From assembly GCA_004357015.1 (NCBI GenBank), contig SMXE01000028.1, forward strand, positions 1 to 11,338: a stretch of DNA of 11,338 nucleotides, given 5' to 3'. Each line of letters opens with the position of its first letter. Position 1 is the stretch's first letter. Below the pieces are notes generated by a model. It searched no databases. It was not told the origin of the DNA and saw only the letters and a list, made by a program, of their open reading frames with translations. This stretch comes from Caldithrix sp. (GTDB lineage: Bacteria; Zhuqueibacterota; Zhuqueibacteria; Oceanimicrobiales; Oceanimicrobiaceae). The translations under genes were made by a program, and so were the position numbers. Below, one piece after another: positions 1 through 6,960 of this stretch.

Positions 1-459
1 ACTGCGATGTATGGCCTCATGGCAGCCTACTCCAACGAAGAAAAATATGAAAAAGCCTTACAAATTTCCGACCAGCTTTTCGAACAATTCCCGGACAACC
101 CGATTCTGTTCTATCGCCGTGGACGAATGTATGCCGAGTTGGGAAAATGGTCAGAGGCAGCGGAATCGTTTGCCAGGTTGTACGAAATCCTGACTGCGAC
201 CAGATACCAGTGCGTGAGCTTTCAAATTGAATGTTTCTATTGGTCCGCAAGGTGCCAGTATGCATTGGAGAACTATTATGCTACCCAGAGATTCTGTCAG
301 GATGCCCTCAGTCTGGAAAAACGCCTCGATTTTTCAAAGGAAATGGATGGCCCACTCGACAAGTTCGCTGACATTCAAAAGGAGTTGCATAAACTGAACA
401 AGAAAATCGACGCCATCCTGCTGACACGTGCATCTGACGTGGTTCGCAATAGGCAATGA
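1..459 (+). CDS. TPR-type repeat protein, C-terminal part (5' end outside window)
   Basis: The reading frame is open from the first base of the window and ends at TGA 457-459, so this is most likely the tail of a longer gene; the first ATG at 7 is probably internal. The visible 152 residues are helical. The segment around residues 5-65 has the TPR rhythm: a Y-x-x-x-x-x-Y-E-K-A-L helix pair, then P-D-N-P, then a second pair with W-S-E-A-A-E-S-F. A less regular helical pair (YWSARCQYALENYYATQRFC) and a lysine-rich terminal helix follow. TPR arrays mediate protein-protein contacts; no catalytic motif is visible and the partner is unknown. The 329 bp after the stop carry no gene, so it is probably the last gene of its unit. 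The TPR-like nature is fairly safe; any specific function would be a guess. Confidence 0.75.
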   Translation, partial: TAMYGLMAAYSNEEKYEKALQISDQLFEQFPDNPILFYRRGRMYAELGKWSEAAESFARLYEILTATRYQCVSFQIECFYWSARCQYALENYYATQRFCQDALSLEKRLDFSKEMDGPLDKFADIQKELHKLNKKIDAILLTRASDVVRNRQ

Positions 460-788
460 CTGAATCGGGTTTTGATTATTGCCTATTTGGCGATTGATAA
501 TCCAAACACATGATTTCCAGCAGCCACATCCCGTTGTCGGTTTGACTTTAACATTTTCATTTGCCGCTTAGTCGTGACAAATAGAATTACAAGACTGCTA
601 ACCACGTATACACTTATACTAACCGGCTAAGCAATCTCGTCCACTAGCTTCCTTCGCTCCGCGTTTCTGTCCCTCTGTTTCTGACCTTGAGGCCGACTAT
701 CTCCAGGCAACAAACCGTGGTATATCATTTGCTTGCTGCAAATGCGCTAACTCAATTAGTATTTTACTGAGGTTGAGGCAATCGTATC
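460..788. other. Gene-free intergenic region with two small hairpins
   Basis: No convincing coding frame lies here on either strand. Fifteen bases after the preceding stop there is an imperfect hairpin: GATTAT 474-479 pairs with ATAATC 497-502, and GCC 481-483 with GGC 489-491. No T-run follows, so it is at best a weak terminator. A perfect 7-bp inverted repeat lies at 726-744, upstream of the next gene. TATACT at 615-620 resembles a -10 box but has no recognisable -35 at the right distance. The region presumably carries the promoter of the 789-1607 gene, which I cannot place with confidence. Confidence 0.5.
726..744. repeat. Perfect 7-bp inverted repeat upstream of the 789 gene
   Basis: CATTTGC (726-732), a 5-base spacer, then GCAAATG (738-744) form a perfect inverted repeat that ends 44 bases before ATG 789. 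It could be a regulator half-site pair or a leader hairpin. No T-run follows, so it is not an intrinsic terminator. No function is shown. Confidence 0.35.
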
Positions 789-1607
789 ATGAGAATGTTT
801 AAAAATGTTTTGTTTATGGCCCTGGTCGCGGGGTTGTCACTCGAATTGGTAGTGCCCCAGACCGGATACACACAGAAGAAAGGCAAAGGTGATCTCGAAG
901 ACTTTGCCGACGACTTTGGTGAGGAAGAAGATTCCGACAGCGGTGACTCTGAAGAGGCGATTGGATTCTTCATTGAGGTCATGTTCCACCATCTGGTGCA
1001 CATGCCACAACTCTGGGGTGGCACGCCGGAAACCGAAAATGGCCCGTATCCTTCCTTCCCTTATGCCGGCGGCGACGGTTTCATGGCAACATCAAACCAG
1101 CACCGCAGTTACTTCTTCACCACCGAATTCAACTATCACTACATCAACGAAGACCTGCGAAGCTATATCGTGAAATGGGAAACACAATTCATGCGCCGCA
1201 GCAAACTCTCATTTGATCTGGCGGTTTATGAAGAAGACAGAATTGATGATTTTGGCTTTATTTATAAAGACCATCTGACTTTTTTTGGCTTCCGCTATGG
1301 CTACGCGCTGTTCCACTCGCCGCAAATGATTCTCAATCTCGAAGGCGGCTTGCGCGGCTTTCACCGCAACAGCGCGCACAGCGGGCCGGAGATTGCGCTG
1401 GATTTGCAGCTGTTCCCGAAGAGGCCGCTCATCCTGGAAACTGAGATCGCCGCAGCGTACGTGAGCAACGGCATGCTCTTGACAGTTGAGTCCAGCGCCG
1501 GCATTGCCATCGGAAGATTCGAAATACTCGGGGGTGTTAGAATACTAAAAAACAAATCATCCGATTTGCTCGATGGGTTTCGAGTCGGGCTGAGAGTGTG
1601 GTACTAA
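789..1607 (+). CDS. Secreted, beta-rich putative outer-membrane protein with acidic N-terminal segment
   Basis: This is a 272-residue protein starting at ATG 789. GAGG at 775-778 lies 10 bases upstream; ATG 795 is a possible alternative. Residues 1-29 look like a Sec signal peptide (basic MRMFK start, hydrophobic core 7-22, cleavage probably near 25-29). A strongly acidic low-complexity segment follows at about 35-57 (D/E/S/G). From about 80 to the end the chain alternates polar and hydrophobic residues with many aromatics, and it ends in L-R-V-W-Y. A final strand with a C-terminal aromatic residue is typical of outer-membrane barrels recognised by the BAM complex. I do not recognise the family. 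The barrel assignment is inferred from pattern only; a periplasmic beta protein is the alternative. A short putative lipoprotein gene follows after a hairpin repeat. Confidence 0.7.
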   Translation: MRMFKNVLFMALVAGLSLELVVPQTGYTQKKGKGDLEDFADDFGEEEDSDSGDSEEAIGFFIEVMFHHLVHMPQLWGGTPETENGPYPSFPYAGGDGFMATSNQHRSYFFTTEFNYHYINEDLRSYIVKWETQFMRRSKLSFDLAVYEEDRIDDFGFIYKDHLTFFGFRYGYALFHSPQMILNLEGGLRGFHRNSAHSGPEIALDLQLFPKRPLILETEIAAAYVSNGMLLTVESSAGIAIGRFEILGGVRILKNKSSDLLDGFRVGLRVWY

Positions 1608-1641
1608 GCATGTGTGAAAGGTCTAAGACCCAAAATACGCG

Positions 1642-1704
1642 TTTGGCCATTAGCTATTGGTCTTTGGCTTTTTGCCAAAAGCTAATTGCCAAAGGCCAAT
1701 CGCT
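1642..1704. repeat. Degenerate heptanucleotide tandem array (9 units) forming a bulged hairpin
   Basis: Nine consecutive 7-base units fit the loose pattern W-W-W-N-G-Y-Y: TTTGGCC, ATTAGCT, ATTGGTC, TTTGGCT, TTTTGCC, AAAAGCT, AATTGCC, AAAGGCC, AATCGCT (AATCGCT departs slightly). The first half is complementary to the second. TTGGCC 1643-1648 pairs with GGCCAA 1694-1699, ATTAGCT 1649-1655 with AGCTAAT 1680-1686, and TTTGGC 1663-1668 with GCCAAA 1674-1679. This leaves one 7-base bulge on each arm (1656-1662 and 1687-1693) and a 5-base loop. It lies between the stop at 1607 and ATG 1739. No T-run follows, so it is not a standard terminator. It recalls the heptameric short tandem repeats known from several bacterial genomes. 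Confidence 0.75.
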
Positions 1705-1738
1705 CAATTTAGGTAAGAAGCAAGTCCTCGTCTGTGAA

Positions 1739-2002
1739 ATGAAATCTGCAAATCATCTACTGCAAAAACTGTGTGTTCTGGCGGCATTGCCATTATTCGT
1801 GAATGCGTGCGTTTCACCCAAAGCCGTCTACCGGTTGCAACCCGTAGACGAAAACACCGTCTGGTTATTCGGCAGCGAATATGTGATCCAGGGTAAGGTT
1901 TTTTTCCCAATTACCAAGCAGGCCAGGTATCTGGAACTCGCCCTTCCCATTGGCGACTTTGAAGTCACTGTTTTGTTCAAACAGCACCGGCACAAAGTCT
2001 GA
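1739..2002 (+). CDS. Small putative lipoprotein of unknown function
   Basis: The product has 87 residues when started at ATG 1739. The frame is open upstream to an ATG at 1598, but that extension would run through the heptamer hairpin and into the preceding gene, and it would bury the signal peptide. From 1739 the product begins MKSANHLLQK, has a hydrophobic stretch (LCVLAALPLFV) and reaches V-N-A-C with Cys24. This is a slightly non-canonical lipobox (Asn at -2), so acylation by Lgt and Lsp is likely but not certain. The remaining roughly 63 residues (starting VSPKAVYRLQP after Cys24) look beta-rich, with no domain I recognise. No strong ribosome binding site precedes it. The fusion gene begins 103 bases after its stop. 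It may work with the putative barrel protein upstream, which rests on proximity alone. Confidence 0.55.
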   Translation: MKSANHLLQKLCVLAALPLFVNACVSPKAVYRLQPVDENTVWLFGSEYVIQGKVFFPITKQARYLELALPIGDFEVTVLFKQHRHKV

Positions 2003-2095
2003 TTGGCCGGCACTCCTTCTGAAACGAGATTTCGCACTGCCAGGACTGTTGACAATCTTCATGCAGGATGTTACATTGAGGCGACATCCAACTAC

Positions 2096-2100
2096 AGGAA
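2096..2100 (+). promoter_or_regulatory. Ribosome binding site fixing the fusion gene start at 2106
   Basis: AGGAA at 2096-2100 lies 5 bases before ATG 2106. It supports this start over in-frame ATG 1950, which would add 52 residues read through the end of the preceding gene. Confidence 0.6.
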
Positions 2101-2105
2101 TACTG

Positions 2106-5100
2106 ATGAAATTCGTCGCCGACGTCCACTTGCATTCATACTTCTCCCGCGCAACCAGCAAGAATCTTAACCTTGAATACCTCAACAAATGGGCGCAGCT
2201 CAAAGGCGTTAACGTCGTGGGGACAGGGGATATCGCGCACCCGGGCTGGCTCGCTGAAATGCGAGAAAAACTTCAGCCGGCCGAGGACGGACTGTTCAAG
2301 CTGAAAGCGGAGTATGCCAAACCGGTTCAGGCAGAAGTGTTCAAGGCCTGCCGGGCGCCTGTGCGTTTCATGTTAGCCGGCGAAATCAGCAACATCTACA
2401 AAAAGAACGACAAAGTCCGCAAGATTCACAATGTGGTTTTCATGCCGTCGTTCGACGCTCTGGAGAAGTTTCAGACGACGCTGGAAAAAATCGGCAACAT
2501 TCGTTCGGACGGCCGCCCAATTCTCGGCCTGGATTCCCGCGACTTGCTGGAAATCGTGCTGGAAACCGACGCGCAGGGGTACCTCATCCCGGCGCACATC
2601 TGGACGCCGTGGTTTGCACTGCTCGGCTCCATGTCCGGCTTCGATTCCGTTGAAGAGTGCTTCGACGATCTGACCGAACATATCTTCGCCCTCGAAACCG
2701 GCTTGTCGTCCGACCCTCCAATGAACTGGCGGCTTTCCATGCTGGACCGCTACACGCTGGTCTCCAACTCAGACGCGCATTCGCCGCAAAAATTGGCGCG
2801 GGAAGCGAACGTATTTGACACAGACCTTTCCTATCCCGCTATTTTTGCGGCGCTCAAAAGCGGCGACCCGGAAAAGTTTCTCGGCACTATCGAATTTTTC
2901 CCAGAGGAAGGCAAGTACCACTACGATGGCCACCGGAAATGCGGCGTGCGCTGGGACCCAAAGGAAACGCTCGCAAACGACTGCATCTGCACCGTATGCG
3001 GCAAGAAAGTCACCGTCGGTGTGATGCACCGCGTGGAGCGGCTGGCCGACCGCGAGCTGGGTGAAAAGCCCGAAAAATACCGTCCTTACAAAAGCCTGGT
3101 GCCGTTGCCTGAAATACTTGCCCAAATTCACGGAGTGGGCGTGAACACCAAACGTGTCAACGAAGGGTTTGAATTTCTGCTCTCCAGACTGGGTTCCGAA
3201 CTTCACATTCTGCAGGAGGCCCCGCTTGAAGATGTAGAAAAGCTGGGTGGCGCTATGGTGGCCGAAGGCATTCGCCGGATGCGGGCAGGAGACATCCAAA
3301 TCGCGGCTGGTTTTGATGGCGAGTTCGGTAGCATTCATTTGTTCGAGGAAGCAGAACGCGAATCGTTTTCAACGCAGCTTGGCTTCTTTATCGAAAACGT
3401 GAAAAGAAACGCCACCGACGCGCCAGCCGAAACAGAGAGCAAAGTGTCCGATACATCTCTTAGCTACAAACGGGCAAGCAAGCCAATGCCCGAACCGCTA
3501 CCTGACAAGCCACAGCAGTCTGCCACTGTTGCCGGCAGCAACGAGGCCATTCCGAATGACTTGAACAGCCAGCAGAAGCACGCAGTTGAACTCGACGCCG
3601 GCGCGCTGCTCATTGTCGCCGGACCCGGAACTGGCAAAACACGCACCCTGACACACCGCATTTCGCATCTGATTATAAGGAAAAATGTCCCGGCCGCAAA
3701 CATCCTGGCAGTGACCTTCACCAACAAAGCCGCTGAAGAAATGCAGCAGCGGCTCACCGGCCTGTTGGGTGAGCCGGTGGTGAAAGAAATCTCGGTTTCC
3801 ACTTTTCACTCCGTGTGTGTTCACATTCTTTCAACCGATGGCGAAGGAATTGGCATTCCGCCGGAATTTTCAATTTGTTCAGATAAAGACCGGACGATTC
3901 TGCTTCGAAAAGCTGCACCGACATATCACCGGAATAGAACAAGCGAGATTCTCGAAGAAATTTCCCTCGCCAAAAGCAACCTACTCTCTCCAGAACAAGT
4001 TGAGGCCGATAACGCATTAGCAAATTCAAGGGAACTGGCGGCAGTCTATCAGAATTACCAGGAACGCCTGCGCGAGAACCATTTGCTGGACTACGATGAC
4101 CTTGTTTTTGAAACGGTGAACTTATTTGAGGGGTCCCCTGAGATTCTGCAGAAATATCAGAACAAGTTCGCTGCCATTTTTGTGGATGAATATCAGGACA
4201 TCAATTTTGCACAACACCAGTTTCTGAAGCTTCTTATGGGCGCAGGATCAAACCTGTGCGCTATCGGGGATCCCGATCAGGCGATCTACGGCTTTCGTGG
4301 CGCCAACAGAGAATTCTTTCTGAGCTTTCAGGAAGATTTTCCCGACACCGCCGTCATCAATCTCAGCCAGAACTACCGTTCTACGCAGCTCATTGTGGAT
4401 GCATCTTCGCAGGTACTTGCAAAACAAAACGGCGATACCGGCAGCCAACTCTGGTCCGACGTTGTCAGCACGACCAGAATCACAACCTACTCCGCCCCGA
4501 CCGACAAAGCTGAGGCTGAGTACATCGTGCATGAAATCGAAAGGATGGTGGGAGGTACAAGCTATTTCTCCATCGATTCTGGCAGGGTTTCGGACCAGGG
4601 AAATGCGGCGGAATATTCCTTCGCAGATTTCGCTGTGCTTTACCGGACTCGATCGCAAAGCCGGCTGCTCGTGGAAGCTTTCGCAAGATCAGGAATGCCG
4701 TTCCAGACAGTGGGAGAAATGTCCTTTTGGGAAACACCGGAAATCGACAAACTTTTGAACTATCTTCGGTTCCTTTGCAGCCCGGAGGCGGGCTTATATC
4801 TTGAGAAGATCCTGAAGCAAAACCAACGCTCGCTTGGCTCTGCCACGATAGAGCGAATCGTGGAGCACTCGGAGGCTACAAGACAGTCGATCCGTGAGGT
4901 CATGGAGAACGCCGAAACAATTAAAATCTCCGAAAAGCAGCGCCAAACCCTGCAACTATTTTCTGCAAAGCTGGAGGCGTTGAAAGCAAATCCTAACTCA
5001 AATTCAATTCCGGAGCTTATCGAATCCATAGCCCGCTCATTCGACACGGACATGGCACCAGACACGCTGCATCAACTGCTCACGCACGCTGAGCCTTTTG

Positions 5101-5510
5101 GTAAGGATATCAGAAAATTTCTACGCGCCACAGTGTTGAGAAGCGAAACGGACGAATATGCACCGCGCTCGGACAAAGTAGCTCTAATGACGTTGCACGC
5201 TGCCAAAGGCCTGGAATTCCCGGTTGTCTTCATCATCGGCTGCGAAGAGAATCTTATCCCTTTCCGGCGGGAAGGCAAGCAGACCGACATTGACGAGGAA
5301 CGCAGATTGCTCTATGTCGGCATGACCCGCGCACAGCAGCGGCTTATCATGACCAGCGCCAAAACGCGTGTGGTTTTTGGAAAGAAATTACGCCCGGAAC
5401 CTTCACGATTTCTCAAAGATATAGAGGCAGCCTTAAAAGAGGTTACGAAAAGGCCATTCAGGAAAAACCGTAAAGAAGGAGAAAGTTCTTCTCAAATGGA
5501 CTTGTTTTGA
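2106..5510 (+). CDS. EndoQ-like PHP endonuclease fused to UvrD/Rep-type SF1 helicase, with C-terminal clamp-binding motif
   Basis: This 1134-residue protein starts at ATG 2106, where the EndoQ-typical opening MKFVADVHLHS begins. Residues 1 to about 430 match the EndoQ/TIGR00375 family. Metal-site candidates in the PHP domain are D6-x-H8-x-H10, G39-T-G-D42, H45, E93, H108, H164 and D223-A-H225. The zinc site is C279, C293, C295, C298, followed by HRVERLADR. EndoQ nicks DNA 5' of deaminated bases and abasic sites. A low-complexity linker spans about 435-483. The helicase has a Q-motif (LNSQQ 486-490), Walker A GPGTGKT 506-512, Walker B VDEYQD 693-698, GDPDQAIYGFRGA 721-733, NYRS 756-759, TLHAAKGLEF 1029-1038 and LLYVGMTRA 1068-1076. 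The 2B region seems shorter than in UvrD/PcrA. The chain ends in Q-M-D-L-F (1130-1134), close to the beta-clamp consensus QL(S/D)LF. All key residues are present, so both halves should be active. The repair role is inferred. Confidence 0.93.
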   Translation: MKFVADVHLHSYFSRATSKNLNLEYLNKWAQLKGVNVVGTGDIAHPGWLAEMREKLQPAEDGLFKLKAEYAKPVQAEVFKACRAPVRFMLAGEISNIYKKNDKVRKIHNVVFMPSFDALEKFQTTLEKIGNIRSDGRPILGLDSRDLLEIVLETDAQGYLIPAHIWTPWFALLGSMSGFDSVEECFDDLTEHIFALETGLSSDPPMNWRLSMLDRYTLVSNSDAHSPQKLAREANVFDTDLSYPAIFAALKSGDPEKFLGTIEFFPEEGKYHYDGHRKCGVRWDPKETLANDCICTVCGKKVTVGVMHRVERLADRELGEKPEKYRPYKSLVPLPEILAQIHGVGVNTKRVNEGFEFLLSRLGSELHILQEAPLEDVEKLGGAMVAEGIRRMRAGDIQIAAGFDGEFGSIHLFEEAERESFSTQLGFFIENVKRNATDAPAETESKVSDTSLSYKRASKPMPEPLPDKPQQSATVAGSNEAIPNDLNSQQKHAVELDAGALLIVAGPGTGKTRTLTHRISHLIIRKNVPAANILAVTFTNKAAEEMQQRLTGLLGEPVVKEISVSTFHSVCVHILSTDGEGIGIPPEFSICSDKDRTILLRKAAPTYHRNRTSEILEEISLAKSNLLSPEQVEADNALANSRELAAVYQNYQERLRENHLLDYDDLVFETVNLFEGSPEILQKYQNKFAAIFVDEYQDINFAQHQFLKLLMGAGSNLCAIGDPDQAIYGFRGANREFFLSFQEDFPDTAVINLSQNYRSTQLIVDASSQVLAKQNGDTGSQLWSDVVSTTRITTYSAPTDKAEAEYIVHEIERMVGGTSYFSIDSGRVSDQGNAAEYSFADFAVLYRTRSQSRLLVEAFARSGMPFQTVGEMSFWETPEIDKLLNYLRFLCSPEAGLYLEKILKQNQRSLGSATIERIVEHSEATRQSIREVMENAETIKISEKQRQTLQLFSAKLEALKANPNSNSIPELIESIARSFDTDMAPDTLHQLLTHAEPFGKDIRKFLRATVLRSETDEYAPRSDKVALMTLHAAKGLEFPVVFIIGCEENLIPFRREGKQTDIDEERRLLYVGMTRAQQRLIMTSAKTRVVFGKKLRPEPSRFLKDIEAALKEVTKRPFRKNRKEGESSSQMDLF

Positions 5511-5530
5511 GTTATGTCTGACTCAAAACA
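5503..5530 (+). repeat. Perfect 10-bp inverted repeat overlapping the fusion gene stop codon
   Basis: TGTTTTGAGT (5503-5512) and ACTCAAAACA (5521-5530) are exact reverse complements around an 8-base loop. The left arm includes the TGA stop 5508-5510. A GC-rich stretch follows rather than a T-run, so it is not a standard intrinsic terminator. It could protect the mRNA 3' end or cause pausing. On the sequence alone only the symmetry is certain. Confidence 0.5.
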
Positions 5531-5664
5531 CGGCGGTCGTCGGCTGGAGTCGAAGGAATAACCGCGTAATCTTTGCAGTATCTAATTGTAGGCTCAAGGA
5601 AAGCGTTTACAACTACGAACCTACTGATAACGGATGTGGACAAGCAGAAACGTTCAATAGGCTA

Positions 5665-6897
5665 ATGCTTTATTTCACCAGGCTAAAAAACTTCTTACAC
5701 CGCCGGATGCAATACAGCCTTTCACATCGCCAGTCGCTCGCCCTGTCTGTTGCAGCTCACGTCTCGCTGGCGGCATTCTTGGGTACAATTCAGCTTGGAA
5801 AAATTACCGGACTGCCTGTGCCCAAAACCGAGAAAGAACTGGAAGTTGAGCTTGATTTGATTGTTGAACAGGAAACAGAATTCGAGAAAGACTCAAACGC
5901 CGAGGATTTCACGAATCAGGACCATTCTTACAACACGGAAGATCTCCTCGACCCAAGCGCCTCCGCTACGAACGGTACAAAAAGAAATATTGAAGGGAAT
6001 ACGACTGTCCAGAGACAACGCCTGCTGCTGGCTTCACTCAGCACTTTTGACCAGATGAAGTCGCGGTTTAATTTCATGGTAAGACAGGTGCCGGCGGATT
6101 CGGTCGGGGCATTTTCGCCAATTCAGGGAATCGCGCCGGACACGAAGTCCATCACTGAAGCGTTGAACAGCGGTCTCCTAAAAGTAAACGGATTTGGCCG
6201 AGGCAATTGTCCCGCAAAGGGTGGAATAAATATTCTGGGACTTGGCCACCCGCAGGGCTTTTCCGAGCAAATGACGGCAACCGTGGCGATGCTGACAGAT
6301 GCCCGCACGTACGACGACATGGTGAAAGCTGCCAATCGGTTTGAAAGCCTGGCTGAAAGGTATCCTAATAAGTGGCTGGCAGCCTTTTGGACTGGCTACG
6401 TATACTCGCGATGCGCCATTTTTTCCCTGCAAAGTACAAGATCACACAAATACATGCACCACCTTAACACTGCACAGTCATATACAGACAAAGCATGGAA
6501 AGCGCACGATGCAAGAACGATGAATGACCAATCCGCCTTGCATTCCTTGCAGGCGAATATCTACAACTTGCGCGCCCGACAGTGCCGAATCCTGCCTGAT
6601 GATGAGAAGGAAAGTGAATTCACACAATTGTACGTTGAAACAGTTGCAAAAGCGGAGGATGCAAATCCAGACAACGCGATGGTTCTGGCGCTGAAAGCAG
6701 TTATGATGTTGAACAATCCCGTAACCCAAGAAGAAGGAAGGCGCATCCTCAGGTTAACCCTGGCGAGATTCGAGGCGCTGGAGGCTTTGAGCAGCTTGCG
6801 ACCCAGGTTTGATCGAAAATGGATGAATTTTTGGCTAAGTGAATACGGCCTTGTGAACCAGACGGAGCCTGGCCACAGGTCAAAATCTTCAATGTAG
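5665..6897 (+). CDS. TonB-type N-terminal anchor fused to a TPR-like helical domain; unknown function
   Basis: This is a 410-residue protein starting at ATG 5665; ATG 5707 (Met15) is an alternative, and neither has a strong ribosome binding site. After a basic cytoplasmic tail, one membrane segment spans about 24-44 and contains S28-V-A-A-H32. This is the S-x3-H arrangement of TonB, where the Ser/His pair contacts ExbB-ExbD. As in TonB, a short proline-containing stretch (LPVP) and a beta-like segment (EVELDLI) follow. An acidic, Asn/Ser-rich linker runs about 68-118. Next come a Gly-rich patch at 175-198 (GFGRG and GLGHPQGF) and, from about 213 to 395, paired helices with TPR-like features (RYPNKWLAAFWTGYVY, NPDNAMVLALKAVMML). 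No TonB C-terminal domain is visible. Family members usually transmit inner-membrane energy to periplasmic or outer-membrane partners. No ExbB/ExbD genes lie in the window. A terminator follows the stop closely. Confidence 0.75.
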   Translation: MLYFTRLKNFLHRRMQYSLSHRQSLALSVAAHVSLAAFLGTIQLGKITGLPVPKTEKELEVELDLIVEQETEFEKDSNAEDFTNQDHSYNTEDLLDPSASATNGTKRNIEGNTTVQRQRLLLASLSTFDQMKSRFNFMVRQVPADSVGAFSPIQGIAPDTKSITEALNSGLLKVNGFGRGNCPAKGGINILGLGHPQGFSEQMTATVAMLTDARTYDDMVKAANRFESLAERYPNKWLAAFWTGYVYSRCAIFSLQSTRSHKYMHHLNTAQSYTDKAWKAHDARTMNDQSALHSLQANIYNLRARQCRILPDDEKESEFTQLYVETVAKAEDANPDNAMVLALKAVMMLNNPVTQEEGRRILRLTLARFEALEALSSLRPRFDRKWMNFWLSEYGLVNQTEPGHRSKSSM

Positions 6898-6905
6898 TGA
6901 AAAGA

Positions 6906-6934
6906 AAAGGGGTGAAATTTACACCCTTTTTTTG
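6906..6934. terminator. Intrinsic terminator, probably bidirectional
   Basis: GGGTG (6911-6915) pairs with CACCC (6923-6927) around a 7-base AT loop. The stem extends outward through G-T and A-T pairs into A6906-6909 and T6929-6932. The T-run at 6928-6934 terminates the + strand gene ending at 6897. On the - strand the hairpin is followed by CTTTTCTTTT, suitable for the convergent TPR gene ending at 6961. Confidence 0.8.
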
Positions 6935-6960
6935 TTAAGTCGCTGTACCAATGCGCCCCA

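Noticed and set aside
474..502. Hairpin after the first TPR gene as an intrinsic terminator
   Set aside because: The stem is interrupted and no T-run follows, so it is described within the intergenic region instead.
1598..1738. Upstream in-frame extension of the small lipoprotein to ATG 1598
   Set aside because: It would overlap the preceding gene, translate the heptamer hairpin and bury the signal peptide. ATG 1739 gives a sensible lipoprotein start.
1950..2105. 52-residue N-terminal extension of the EndoQ-UvrD gene
   Set aside because: It overlaps the lipoprotein gene, has no ribosome binding site I can see, and precedes the EndoQ-typical MKF start, which has AGGAA 5 bases upstream.
2769..3338. 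189-codon open frame on the - strand within the fusion gene
   Set aside because: It is antisense to the conserved zinc site and C-terminal part of the EndoQ domain, with no start signal; a codon-bias shadow.
5514..5561. 15-codon open frame just after the fusion gene stop
   Set aside because: It is too short, begins inside the hairpin loop and lacks a ribosome binding site.
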